Below are positions 13,601 through 27,100 of a stretch of DNA of 64,000 nt, one piece after another (within the stretch, counting starts at the first letter, position 1; the number at the start of each line of letters is the position of its first letter). Source of the DNA: Malurus cyaneus samueli (Eukaryota > Chordata > Aves > Passeriformes > Maluridae); assembly GCA_009741485.1 (NCBI GenBank), contig CM019217.1:39709330-39773329 (forward strand), in the 5' to 3' direction. The notes below the pieces were generated by a model, which searched no databases, was not told the DNA's origin, and saw nothing but the letters and a program-made list of their open reading frames with translations. A program made the position numbers and the translations under genes.

Positions 13601-16417
13601 TCAAGATAATTTAAAACCAAAAGGAGGAGGTTTATATTTTTCAGGTCTTTACAAGCTTTGCTCTGCACTCCTGTTTTGCCTTTCAGCTCTTTGTGTTCCC
13701 TTTGGGCTGTGCTGGTGAAATATTTTCAGCTCTACCTCTTGTTCCACTTATTTCCACCAAAGCAAGAAGAAATTGTGTTTCATATGCATATGATATTAAA
13801 TCTATCCAATAAACTACTTCTTTTGTGGGTTTTCTCACTGGTCTCCTTGCTCCTGACTCCTTGACTGCCTCATTAAGAGATGTCCAGCGAAGTTAAGAGC
13901 AGAATTTTTGATCCTTGAAAAATCGCTCTTGGTCTGGAACCCCAAGCACAGTGGTACTGCCAGTTGTGTAATTAATGAGCAACTGGCTAGATATTCTGTG
14001 GTCATAACTGAGGAAACTTATCAGTGTTCTTAAGCATCTTTGAGAAAACATTGACTTACACACTGTGATTTCATGGATTTTATAGGCGCATTTCCTTTTG
14101 AAAGAAGGATGTGTTCCTGAACCAGGATGGCTCCTGTTCTGAAATAGCTCAAGATCTGGCAACCTGCAGTGTTGCCTTAAAAATCATTAACAAAAGGAAT
14201 TAAATGCAGAAGTGGTGCACTCTTTTGCCCTTTGCCTGATAACAATGTATAGAAACTTAAGAGACTGACTCAAAGACAAATGCTCGAAGATAGTAATACT
14301 GATGATGAAACTTTTTAAAGTCTGTATTTAAATTTATCACTTTCTCTTAGCCATGCATCTGCCAAATTCCAAGCCTATTGAGGAGTATATTATAAACCTA
14401 CTAAAATCCTGTAATTCTATTTCTTTTGTGCAGTCTTTCCCTAAAATTAATTTTTATAAAGACAAAAATATATAACTAATATATATAATTCATTAAGTGA
14501 ATATTTTATACATATTATAACTAATAAAAACTAAATATTGAAAGTGAAGGGGTGGGACAATAAAAGAAGGCATCAGTTGTACTATGTACAGTCTTAGAAA
14601 AACTTACTTTAACTACCTTTAAAGCTGAATCAAATTAGACTCCATATCTTGCTGTTGATGCCATGACGCAAAACACCCTTGCATCATCAGAGGGATATCG
14701 GAAAGCTCCAGAATTGCCTGTATCCTGAATCTGCTCATGCAGTTTTGTTCAGATGTTTCCTGATTTCTCTGCATGTCTATGAGTGTGTGTGTGAGTTGTT
14801 TGTTTCTGTTTTTCATGCTGGTGTTGGCTCAAAGCAAATTTTGAGAGCTAATACCTGCTTTCCTGGGGAAAAAAAAGCTTCTCTTTTTTTCGCTAGTTCA
14901 ACTGGAAATATCAAATGAATGTGAGATTAAATTCTGAAATATTTTTATGTTGTTTTATTTTTCTCTTTTCATAGCCGTTATTTAGTACCCCCTTGAACTA
15001 CCTAACTGCATGCACTGGATCTCCTTCTTATCGTTATTTATCACAGCTGATTTATTAGAACGAGTTCAAGGTTAGTTATTAGCAAATACTAACCATAATT
15101 TCTTGCTGATACAGTATGTAGTTTTCAGCAGTGGGAGGAAAATTCCCTGACAGAATTGTCTGCTCTTTGAATGCCACCCATAGAGAGGCAAGAAGGAGCG
15201 AGAGATTCTCTGAACAAAAGAAGCAAATCTGCTTTGACAGCTGCCAGTGTAGCAGTGTAGACTGCACCACTTCAAAGCTCTGACGCTCTCTCCCATCAGC
15301 ATCACTATCGGTGCTGCTGGGCTTTCTTTGGTCACTCTGTAGGGAGAGAATAAGTACCCGAATTCTCAAGTATTTCCTATTATTCTCACTTCCTCCTGGC
15401 TCAGGCGAAGATGTGGTGCAGAACTGTTATCTGCAGTCCTCTCTCACTGACACAGGCAGGTAAATTTGTAAGGCTAGTCTGTTAGCTAGTGATAAAGAAT
15501 GTCTCAGGGCAGGCAAATAAATGATTGGTCCAGGACATAAACACCAATAATGAAAACATTTTTAACCAATAAAGCTGATGTCAATAATAATCTGTATTCA
15601 ACTACCTAATAGAAAACATTATTTTTACTGTGAGATAGTTATAATTTCTGTTCTTCCCTTTTCTTTCTTCTGTAAGGAGAAAAAAATGTTTACTGACAAT
15701 TAATTCTTTGAGTGACTCTCCCAGTCTTCATAGCTGTGTAAATTAAGAAACTACAATGCAAGCTGCCAAAATTGTGCAGTGAGCCATGTCTACTGGCTCT
15801 TTAAGTCTTTGTAGTGAAGTTATCAAGGCAGAAGTGAAAAACAGCCTCATGTCTTCTGAGCTGAAAACACTGCAGTGGGTTCACATTATGTCACTGTCAT
15901 GCTCTCCATCTACTTGTTTATAAAATATAAGAGATACACAGAGCATTTATCTCTTTCATCATCTAATTCAGCTCTCTCAGCGTTGCTGGTAGCATGAAAA
16001 CAGGTTTAAAAACAAAAAAAAAAAAAAAGAACTGTACCTCAATTTTAACTCTTTGTGTGTCTGGGTCTGCTCCTGATCTGTGTCAGGCCTGGGTATTTTC
16101 CAGTACAATTTTTTAGTATTTTCAAGTTCATTATGAATAATAGACTGGGTATTCCAGAAAATAGAGATCAATACAGAGGGGCAAAAATGAGGGAGGGAAA
16201 GTCTCTGATTAGGAGTTTATTATTAGTAAGTATACATATGAAAAAGTAGGGTAAGTTTTGCTGACATATTACTCAGACTATGGAGGGTAAAAATGACACT
16301 CATTTCTTTAGTGGCAATAGCTAAGGAAAACCAAGGTGATCTGAATTAACTTCTGTGAGATATGCTAGTAAGTAGAATAAATATTTAAAAAACCACACAA
16401 TGCTGCACACAGTATAA
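10601..16417. other. Gene-free intergenic stretch
   Basis: I see only short, overlapping, unsupported frames on both strands, such as 15072-15369 on the minus strand. A poly-A tract lies at about 16014-16028. No RNA gene, LTR or further LINE segment could be recognised. Confidence 0.45.
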
Positions 16418-16560
16418 ACACAGAATCCCAGAACGTTTTGGGTTGGAAAGACCGTAAAGGCCGTATCTAGTTCAATGTCCCTACAATGAGCAGGAACATC
16501 TTCAATGAGAACAGGTTGCTCAGAGCTCCATCCAGCCTGACCTTGAAGTAAACACGAATA
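16418..16560 (-). repeat. CR1 LINE 3' fragment, reverse orientation
   Basis: Read on the plus strand it starts with 'acagaatcccagaacgtttt' and 'gggttggaaagacc', followed by 'caggttgctcagagctccatc' in the standard antisense CR1 order. The element therefore points left, with its 3' end near 16418. The match fades after about 16560, though a related trace may continue to 16630. A 150-codon minus-strand frame crosses this copy and is not a gene. Confidence 0.82.
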
Positions 16561-16630
16561 ATGTGAACACCCTGAAACTGCCAGTTCTGGGTGTCTTTCA
16601 CTGTAATGAAAGGCTGCACAGCATAGCAAA

Positions 16631-19330
16631 CTTTTTCTGTTTGGTGCTTGAGACTGCTGTGCTATCAGAGATTCAGGTTTGGAAGTCTCCATGTACCAGT
16701 TTGCACTGGATCTGCCCTTGGGTGGAGCAGTATATCCTGGTTCTGTATGTAGGTTTGAGTGTTGCTGCACCATGCTCCTCCCACCCTTTCAGTTCCAATG
16801 TCCGCAGTGGCACCACCTTCTGTCTCTATACACACTAAATCAATATATGCCTTTGCAAGCAAGAGGCTGACAGGAAAAAGTAACTACATTTGACAGAGCC
16901 TTCCGGTGTTCCACTGCTCAGAGGTGTTACTTGGAATATGGATCATAGTCAGTTTTTTGCTTGGTGTTAATAATGACTTGGAAACATATTGTCACATCAA
17001 ATTTACTATAAGAAAAAAATGTATTTTCCGGTATCCAGTACAATCCATGTTTTCTAGATCATTAACATCAGAAAAAAATATTTGTTAAGGACAAAGAGAG
17101 TGATTTCCTGTAGAAAAAAGGAATGTCTAAGGCAAAGCTTTTTCTTAGCTTCGACCACTGGGCACAGTGTTGGGTTTTTTTTGGTATGAAATAGTTATGT
17201 TTGTATTGTGGTGTAAAGGTGTTTTAAGTTGGGTTTAATACATCACATTCAGTTCAGAATTGTGCCATGTGTAACAGCAAAGTGATCTATCTGTGCAGGG
17301 ATATTGCCTACTTATTGTAACACACTCTCTTAGGGATTCTCTTAGGGCTTACAAAATATTTTGTGTTTCTGAATTTATTCTTTTGAGAAAGCTCACATTT
17401 TTCTGCACTTTGCATGCTTAGAATGTGTAGAAAGGATATTTAACATTTGATGTGTAATGTAGATAACATGTGCAGTTAGTAGATAGTAGTGTGATACAGA
17501 GCACAATGGAAGCTGAAAAGGTATAGCTTGGTGCTTCTTTTTATTGCCTTAGGATTCAGGAGATGGAGATAAGTTTGGAGGTTTTTTGTTTGGGCTTTTG
17601 TTTCTCTGTTTGTTTTCTATTCCATATATTATCTGTGTACCTGAGCACTGCTTTTGAATCCAGGACTTGTTTTAATACCACCGAGATAAATGCAAGTGTT
17701 CATGTTACCTTGGCAGGGCTTTGTGCTTAAGCTTTTTATCTGTGAAACTAAGATAATGAATAATGGCTCACCTTGTAGGTATTATAAGGACAAATTCCCT
17801 TTCTTTTGTGCGGTAGAGGTATATGGATAACTTCAGGCTTTAGTCACAAAGTATTTTTTAATGTTATGTATAAGGAAAAGTTGTTTGTCTTAAACTGTGT
17901 TCTTTGGGGGAAAAAAATAACGCTCAAGAGCACAGAGATAATCTTCATTTACATCACCCTTGTATTCAAATCCAAAGGAATCTGTAGCCTTAAAGTGTAA
18001 TACAATTGTTCATTGTGCTGTGATCAAAACACAGACTTGGGACAAGGCATATGAGATGGGACTAAACACTGGAACAGCGAGGGGGTCGATCTGAATTGCC
18101 TCTGGTCAGCTGTAGTCAGGAACAACTCACAGCCCTTTATCAAACAGTTATCTGTGCTATCTCTTGTGACTACAAAGATACAATGGATTCTTTTAGCTTC
18201 AGCAAACTTGCCATGCAAAACTCCCCCCTGGGGAGTAGGCTGAGTGTATTTAGAGTCTGTTTCCAGCTGTGTGCTTTGATTACTATTGACTGAATCAGAA
18301 ACCTCACCTGGTTAGTGACTGGGACAGGTTTATGGTAGCAAGTGGATTGTGCCCCACAGTACACACATAAGCAAACCCTCCATTCACCCCATCACATATG
18401 CAATTTCTACGAATATATATTTTTATCTTTCTAGAGTTTTTAAATCTTGACATATGAAGAGAGAACACCAAACTCATCTCTGAAAATTGTATGCCAAGAG
18501 AAACAGAGATACACTCTACATCCTGTTCCTAGCCCTAGCTTGCCATGATTATTTCAAAAGATCAAATTCATCCAGAAACCAAAATAGAGGTCTATTTTGT
18601 GAGGAAAAGAAAACATGATCCAATTTTCTTTTGAAGCAAAGGACAGCATAAGTTTCAAGTCAGAATTACATTTTCTTACTCGTTTAGAACTTTCATTTTC
18701 ATTATTTAGATTCCTTTCTGTTCCTTACTGTTCATTAATCCAGATTCTAGTTGTGGCTGTAGTACAATTAATCAGTAACTGGAGATAAAAGTAATTGCAT
18801 TTTTCTGATTTTCCTAATTTGTTGGAGCACTTTTGGCAGTTACTGTTAGCTGAGCAAGAACTATGTTCTCAGAAATTATTCACTGGGGTATATTCCAGTT
18901 ACAAAGATGCAGTTCTGGGTCGACTAAAGGGTGTGCTGAAATGAAGTGAGGGAGGCATATAAAAGTTGCTTCTGTAAAATAAGCTTACTGAACCAAAATT
19001 AATGTGGTGTTCAGGAGTAGGTTTTTTTAATGTCTAACTTTAAACATTACTTTCCCATGGATCAATGACTATTTTCATGATATAACACATCGGCTATTTT
19101 TTGCTTATTATTTCATAAAAGGAATGATTTCACAGATATACTGAAATTAGTTTTGTAAGAGGCACACTATTTTTTGAATTTGCAAACTTTACTGAACAAT
19201 ACTGATATTAAAATTACATAAACCAAATTTTATTAATCTACTAAATTATGGAGAAGTCCTCTCTCTGTGGAGATCACCTCATCAAAAAAATCTATTAATC
19301 ATCAGTAAGATTTTGCCAGGAATTTGATGA
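16631..19330. other. Gene-free intergenic stretch
   Basis: No exon, RNA gene or interspersed repeat is recognisable here. Confidence 0.45.
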
Positions 19331-19335
19331 CATAT

Positions 19336-19385
<50 letters not shown>

Positions 19386-19413
19386 GTACATATATATATA
19401 TATACACACACAT
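19331..19413. repeat. Microsatellite, (ACATAT)n grading into (AT)n and (AC)n
   Basis: About eight copies of a six-base ACATAT unit, then a pure TA tract and a short ACAC run, give a compound simple repeat of roughly 83 bases. It is likely to vary in length between individuals. Confidence 0.95.
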
Positions 19414-21591
19414 AAGATGTATATATCAAAATATGGAAAGGGACCCTCCACAGGAAGAGTCAATGAACTTTCCTCTCCAAAGACTTCATAGTGCTGACAA
19501 AACAGGTTTTTTTTCTTCTTTTTGTTGTTTTTTCTTTTCCTAGTTCCTCATTTCAATGAGTCAGTTTACTTGATAACTTTTAATGCTGGATTTTAAAGAG
19601 TACAAGATTCTAGAAATCTTTCCTTTTCAGAATATGAGGGCATAAGGATTTAAAAATTCCTGCAAAAGAAATTCTATATTTATGTAAATAATTCTGACTG
19701 CTTGTTTACAAAAGGAGCAGACTCTTAGGAGCACCATGATAAACTCTCAATTCTTTCCCTTTGCAATCTATTTTGATAGCTTTAATTTACTGCTACTGCC
19801 TTTGTGTGGCAACATCTTCATTTTGTGGTGCAGGAAGAAAATAATTTGCTACTATGAAAAGGCACCTTAAAACACTGTACAAACTTCCAGCTTCATGTGG
19901 AACTCTGCGCATTAAACAGTTACATCAGATTTTAATCTTTGTCACTCGCCTATGACTTCTGAAGAAACCTGAAAGAATTCACACCCAGCTTTCCGTGCCA
20001 TTCAGTGGAGGGCAGCACATCTGATAAATTCTCTTTCTGCATCTTGCATGGATATATTCTGAATAGATGTTGCAATAAGATTAGTAGCATAATTATTGCA
20101 ATCCACGCATGATGATTACTGTATTTCCTTTTTCTGTAGAGCAGTCCACAATTTTCACAAGTTCTTTGGAAGTGCCTGAAGATAGTGTAATATTCATGAA
20201 GTCAGGCAATTTTAGTCACTACATCTGTAGTACGAAAGAGAAGTTCTTTATTTGGAGCTCTGAAAAACTGGTGTTCGTGTTGGACAAGACGTTTTCTTGA
20301 AAGAAGTTTGATCTCAATCTCGATATCCTGAAGCAAGTGTCTGGAATCTTAAGGTGATTCACAAAGTCTCACTCAACCTCTTGTTGAGGAAACAAATATA
20401 AATTCCAAAGCAGTGCATAAAAACTGGTAAGGAAACTGTTGAGTGTGGTATTGGTCTGATTGAAAAGCACTGAATGCAAGCACAGAATCTGGAGGACTCT
20501 AAATTTGAGTACTCATGTGAATCCTTCTATTCAAATATACACAGTTCCTACTGAATTTTGTGGAGCAGCATACCTTGCTGATCTGTGTTATCTTGCCCTA
20601 GACCACACCAAAAGAAACAGATTCTAAAACTAGAATGTTTTGAATGCCCTAATATGTAGACAAATACCAGGTTTTCAGACTGAAGCTCATTGATCTTACT
20701 TGTGATATGAATACTTGAAAAAAATAAGATGCTTGTTATATTTTCCTTTCTTGTTTCAGATCCTAAAGGTCTCTAGACAAATGATACTACATCTATCAAA
20801 ATTTCCTGTTTTCACAGGTGCAAGCCCTTTATGTATTTGTTGTATTAAAAAGGCACGGACAATAGAGAGGTATCTGAAGATACTTCCTGTTAGATTGATT
20901 ACACAGGTTCTAATGCAATTGCTGTAGGTTGGTCTTTGACAGAACTGTTACTAATTCTTTGCACTTTGTTTTGTTTTTATCCCATATGGCTATCACATTC
21001 AGATTTACTCAAAGCACTTTTTTCTCCCTTTCATTTACTCTGAGTGAGTTGACAGGTTTTGTACCTTGACTTTTATGACAGCAAAAACATCTGGCCTTAT
21101 TTTTTACCATTGTTGACATTGTCTAGGAATTTTGGAAGCAGAACTTTGTGTATGCATTTCTGTCTAACTTAGACTTTTACATAGATTCCCTTTCAATTTG
21201 GAGGGAAGAATATTCTTGTCAAGTCTCAAGGCATCCTTGGCTCTGCTATAATCATTGCCTTTAAATTCTTTAAAGAAATGTAACTGGATAAACTGCAATT
21301 ACTCCTTGTGGATGAAATACAAGTGATAGCTTCCAGCAAAGACCTAAGATATATGATAATCATGCATTATATTTCAGCCAGGAATAATAAGGCTGTATAA
21401 TTCAATAAGTATTGTATCAGGAATAGTAAGGTCAAGTTTTTTCTTTATGGCCCAAAGCAGGGCAAAAAGCAAACAAATATTTGCAGTCTCATTTCAAAGG
21501 GATGGTCTATTCCTGTGATGATTCAGTTATCTGAGGACACCTGTGTGAGGTCATTATGGATACAAGTTTGTTTTCATCTGTTGAATTGTCT

Positions 21592-21620
21592 TTCTCAACC
21601 CATATTTTGTGGGTTGAGAA
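21592..21620. repeat. Perfect 11-base inverted repeat, 7-base loop
   Basis: The arm TTCTCAACCCA at 21592-21602 is matched exactly by its reverse complement at 21610-21620. The loop TATTTTG is AT-rich. The stem is too short for a microRNA precursor. It may be chance or a remnant of a transposon end. Confidence 0.7.
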
Positions 21621-22163
21621 CTCAGACTGAACTGGACTCAGAGAGACAAACTATAGCATTTTTACTATATAAAATATACATTTTTACTACATGTAAAAAT
21701 GACATAGCATTACATCATTTAGGAATGAACCCAGAAAAAAAAAAAAATCCAGCAATTAAAGCCAGAGGTGTATAACACTAAAACCCTCTAGAAATTCACA
21801 GTAAAACCTCAGTGAATGGCTTGCCTCTTCAATCTGCTGAAGAGCAGGCTTATATTTCTCCTGAATGTCTTTGAGAAGAAATGAAAATATTTATCTTCAT
21901 TTTAAAAAATGTTAATGGACCTAGGGCCCTGACAAAAATTCCTCTTCCTCTTAGATTCTCAAAATTCGTACAGATTGCAGAATGGGAAGTGCATTCCCTC
22001 GGTGTATAGAGTTATGGTAAGGAAAACACATAAATGATACATTACATGGCTAGTGTTTTGTTTTTTCTTTTTTTTTGGAAGCACTTCTTATATTTAATGT
22101 CTTTTACTTTTCACCACTCTTTCAGGTTAACGTTTTTTAGAGCAACCACAGTTAGACTGTCGG

Positions 22164-22196
22164 CATCTATGCTTTAAGTTCCTTGTAGCATAGATG
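22164..22196. repeat. Perfect 10-base inverted repeat, 13-base loop
   Basis: CATCTATGCT at 22164-22173 pairs exactly with AGCATAGATG at 22187-22196. No extended pairing is evident beyond the arms. Confidence 0.7.
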
Positions 22197-23525
22197 AACA
22201 ATTTTCAGCTACTGCTTAGGTAATTTTATTTTTTTTACTTGCCAAATGGTCCTACTTTCATTTTAGTTAGCTTTTTGGCAGACACATTTGATCAGCTATC
22301 AACCTACCATCATTTCTTCTGTTGGTAATGAAAGGCTTGCCAGTGCTTTAATACCACTGATTCCTGTATTTTAGAATTTACTGGATGGCAGCTGTCCTAA
22401 AGGATGTTCCAAAACCGTGCAAGGGAATTATTTTGATTTACCATCTTGGCTTAGTGCAGATGATGCTTACTATGAGGGAACTGGCAGATGTGTGTGAGAA
22501 GGCATACCTTGGCTTGCCAAACATTTTAGAGCTCTTTGCTGGGTAGAGATACAGCATGTCTGTGTTTGCCACCCAGACTAGGAACCAGATAATGCCCCCA
22601 GGAGCAGTCTATGTATGACACAAGTGGGTTTCATTTAGATAAACATGTTGTTCACTTCAAAAACAATAGCGAATTTTTAGTATCAGTTTTCATTCCTGGC
22701 TTGCATGGAATTACCAAGGACTTTGCTGTAGGATGGATTTATTATAAATGTTTTTGTTGCAAATTTAGGATGTGGAAAACTTTCCAATTCGAAGAGGAGA
22801 TAAACATCTCCCAGTGAGAATGACAAGAAAAAAAATACTATTTCCAGAATCTGATGTTATCAAGTTAGTTTCCAGATCATTGGCTACTCTTAGGCTGTGA
22901 GTTTTCTCATATTATGCAATTTAACCAAAAAGTCCCTTCTGGCAAAGTACTTACAAGTAGTTAATATTTAAATACATATCCTTCAGCATATATAGCAAGT
23001 TTTAAAGCTAGTAGGATGGTGAGTTCCATCCAGGCTCCCTTCCTTGTGTGCAGATGCCTGCTAGTACTGTGAATTACATCACTATGAAACACTATTTTGG
23101 CTGCAATGAGTCAATTTGTAATCATCTCATTAGACAGAATTTTTACCTCAACTTCTGCGATGGTTTTAATCCTACAGATTGTATTGGGTGCTATGATATT
23201 AATCTATATGACTTGGGCAGAGGTGAGGGAAGGGTGTTGTTAGTAGTGCTGTTATCAACTACCAAATTCTAGGGCTTAGATCTGTACTATTATTTGGGCC
23301 AAATCTATCTGAAAATATGTTCAGCCTCAGCAGGTGGAAGTTGAAACATTGTCAACTCTGCTGCACGTACTTACTGGGGAAATTTCATCCATGACCAAAT
23401 ATTTTTCAAAAACAGTCTGGGGAAAATTGAGCACCTCTATTCAAACAATATTATTTGGGAATATATAATATATTTTGGAATTGAGAAGTAGTTTTTTTTC
23501 TTTTGATGGAAGATGTAAAATTTAT

Positions 23526-23545
23526 AACCAAATGCACATTTGGTT
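23526..23545. repeat. Near-perfect 20-base palindrome
   Basis: AACCAAATG at 23526-23534 and its exact reverse complement at 23537-23545 are separated by only two bases. The symmetric layout could serve a dimeric DNA-binding protein, but nothing else supports a regulatory role. Confidence 0.6.
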
Positions 23546-24075
23546 TTGCATTTTAGCAGCCAGGCATGGCAGCACTGCAATTTTAACATTGCAGTCACTG
23601 AAGATTAAGTTTGAAGTTGATAACCAGAAATAAGCACTCCTGGGTTATATGCAGGCTCCCATAATGCAAGCCATTTATGCAAATATACATTTTATTATTT
23701 CTTTAAAAGTGACCATAGGAGACAAGGTGTAATTTCCAACATCCTCTGTTTCTTGCATTTTTCATAAAGCTGAAGTAAAAAGCTTTTCCCCGCTTCTCAA
23801 AAGAATAAAAAACTCAAATTTCTGAAATGTTCCAAGAGAAGTGAAACACAGAAACACTAGTTGTTTTGTATAAATTTGTTATGTTATTACTTTAAAATTA
23901 AGTAATGTTCATGCAGGAATGACTTGCACTAAATCATTCCATTACCGAAGCATTGTTGCATTTGCTGCTAAATTCAGGTGGCAGGGATGGAAGGAAAGAA
24001 AGAAATTCTGTAGAACTTTAGCATAAAATTTGTAAGCAAATATGTGAGTGCCCATGTGCATATGTGATCTAGCTA

Positions 24076-24077
<2 letters not shown>

Positions 24078-24153
<76 letters not shown>
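24078..24153. repeat. Microsatellite (TATC)19
   Basis: Nineteen uninterrupted copies of a four-base TATC unit (76 bases), followed by one imperfect copy. A plus-strand open frame at 24048-24254 with a repeated LSIY pattern is simply the translation of this repeat. Pure tetranucleotide tracts of this length are usually highly polymorphic. Confidence 0.97.
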
Positions 24154-24159
24154 CGTCTA

Positions 24160-27100
24160 TCTCCACAATTATTTTGAGACCAGATAAAACAGCTGCTGCA
24201 GGAAAGTTTAAGTTGGTTTTGCATGTAGCAGTTCGTTTTACATACAGCATTTAAATAAATCTTCTACAGTAATAGAAAGTCGTTTTAAATGTGCTTGAAA
24301 TCAACGTGGTCACTGAGCTTGTTGTTAACAACTCTACTGTTAAAATGGTTTCAAGATACCTCACTGAGTTTAACAATTAAAGCCAAGATTTAATGTACTT
24401 GCTAGCCCATTGTGGGTTCATGAGTCATAAAATAAAGTACAAGTGACAAAAGTTTGCTTTTAGAGGATTTAACAGGTATATCGAGAGCTGAAGGTCTGAA
24501 GTTATTGGAGGACAGAAATAATCTGTGTCCTTGGGTTAGAAAGTCATAGTAGAGCTTTGCTTCTTGGGTGTATATTAATAATTTGGCACTTAGTAGCGCT
24601 ATAGTCTGTGCTATATTTGCACTATAGTCTGCAAATCTTCTGACAACATACATAAAGAGAACTTGTAGAAAAATTCATAAACAACCTCTATTCCACCAGG
24701 TGCAGTATGCATTAGGTTACAGAACTTTTCTGCTCATAAGATGCATGGTGGTGGCTATAAAAACTTGGCAACTTTATGTCAGTTAAACCACTACATTTAA
24801 CAGATGCAGCATCTGCCTTCTTTTGCCTTGGATAAGAGCTTTCAACTGAGTTTTCTAGTTGCGTATGCCATGTGTTGCTTTTTGGGAGAGGTAGTTAGCT
24901 TGTGTTTCCCAAGATGGTCTGTACAATCACATCACAGTGTCGGCATTGATCATAATTTCGCTGGGTTTTGTTTTGTTTTTTTTTTTAACTTTGAAAAAAT
25001 GTCAGCAGTGATGCATATTCTGAGTAAACTGGCTATATGAGTATATGTACCTATGCACCTGCTTCTCTTAAGAATGTCTTGCAAGAAAAAGATTTTCTGT
25101 CATCCGTGGTTGCTCAGTAAAATTGTCAGAGGGTTGTGCAAAGTTGGTTACAAATTATTCCAAAGTAAATGATATAAAGGTTGCAGAATCCAATCAGTAA
25201 ATGTCAAAACCTAAGGACCAGTTTGAAATGAGATAAATAAAGTTAATTGCCAACCTCATTAATTCAGGTGATTTTAGGAGGATTGTCTCCATGGCAATGC
25301 AGTTTGTGAATAATTATTATGATTAATAGATTTGATGAAAATAAAATGTTTTACCTACCTTTTATTGGCTGCTGTATTAGTGGCTGGTATCACTCTGTGG
25401 TTTTACATTGATCTGTTGATTAACTGTCAAGCAATTAATAATTCTATGTTAGTTTTCTATCACTTTTATTAGATTCAAGACATTAAATGAAAACAAATGA
25501 TCATCAGTTTCAAGGGAAAAGAAAGTAGTACAAAACTTTTGCCATGGCATCTGCTGAGGTTTAAAACCATGGGCAACATTATGACAGGGAGAACAGAGAT
25601 GAATGTGGAGGAGCAGTGGGGATGTGGTTAATATGAAATACAGCTGAAGAAATGTCACATGGTTGATGGATCTGATGTGTTGGTTGGGATTTTTCCAGTT
25701 ACCTTGATATCCTCTTTATTCCTTTCATTACTGCCCAAAATCCTACTTCTGGCCAAATAAAAAGCATAGGATGCTAACCTACACTTTGGGGATAAAGCTT
25801 GCTGTACTTCTGCAAGAAATATAGGAAGGATGGGCTCTCTGTGGGGACTGATGGAGTGTCTGTCGTTCTGTGACCTTCTGTCTTTTCTTTGAATGACAGC
25901 CTATTGTTCATCCTCTCTGCTAGATTCATTCCCAAGGGAAAACCCTGGCAAACTGACACCCACACTATATGGAGCAAAAAACCGAAAGAATGGGGACAGA
26001 ACAGTAGACTCAAGAATCTTGTCCCATCACTTTGATTATGTGATTATGATAGAGGGGAAAAAAACCAGTATTGAATATGATTCTGTGGCCAAAACGATCC
26101 TTCTCCTCCTCCATACCATCTGCATCATCTGAGAGCCAGGCTGTTTTGAGTTACAGAAATTTGAATTAACTATCTCAGATAGTACTTGTTTTGAGCCTTT
26201 TAAATTGTGACAAAATTTCTCACTTTAGGAGGCAAAAAAGAAGCACAAAAATCTGGCTTCCAAAATGTCAGGGAAAGGGAGCAAATACTCTGCTAGGGTT
26301 TCAGTTGGTTGAAGTAGAAATAGTAAATTCTTTGGAGTAGTCAATATTTTTTGTAGGAATTTTTTCTCACAGCCCATGTATTTGACTCATTCAGTAAAAG
26401 TAAACAAGAGGATACAAAGTCATTTGTCCAGATGGAGATAATATTCATTTAATGTAGCATAACCTTTTTTGTGTTAACTACCAGCAGTAGGTACCTGTAT
26501 GCATGCTTTTTCTTTATTTAAAAAAATAGATGGCTATGCATTTTAGTACAGTTCATGTAGTTTTGGTTTTTGTTTTTTTGTTTTTTTTTTTTTTTTTTTT
26601 TTTTTTGTTTGTTCATTTTTATATCACCAGGTGTTTAAACTGACTGGCCACTTCTTTTTGGGTGTTGTGGTACCTCCTGTGGCTGTTGAGGCCGTTTACA
26701 GCTTTGGGGAATACTCTTCCTCTTTCTCTCCACATCCCATTGCCCAATTCCCCACAAACACAGATTCAAAGCCAGTCATTGCACATTTATGCATGATATG
26801 TATCAATACTTCTATATATTTATATATCTATGTCTCCATACAAAAGGATGAAGCCATGGGTCTGTGAAATGGTACTGTGAAATTTCTTCTTGATTTTTTT
26901 TTTCTGAAAAATGCCATCAAAATAAGTATTTTTGTAAAGGTTTTATTTGCCCAGTTCCAACCTCAGCGATTACCTTGTGATGGAAAATATTTTGTTGTAT
27001 TATCATAGGACATGCATTTAGACAAGAATTTCATGCAGATGCCCTCCTGTACTAATGAAAGCTCATAAAGTCATGACGGGTCTGATAAGGAACACACATT

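Larger units (their letters stand above)
19414..24077. other. Gene-free intergenic stretch with small hairpins
   Basis: No gene is recognisable. The stretch holds three short perfect inverted repeats (21592-21620, 22164-22196, 23526-23545), each listed separately. Confidence 0.45.

Noticed and set aside
16321..16773. 150-codon minus-strand frame
   Set aside because: It crosses an antisense CR1 fragment and shows no recognisable domain.
24048..24254. Frame with repeated LSIY residues
   Set aside because: Translation of the TATC microsatellite.
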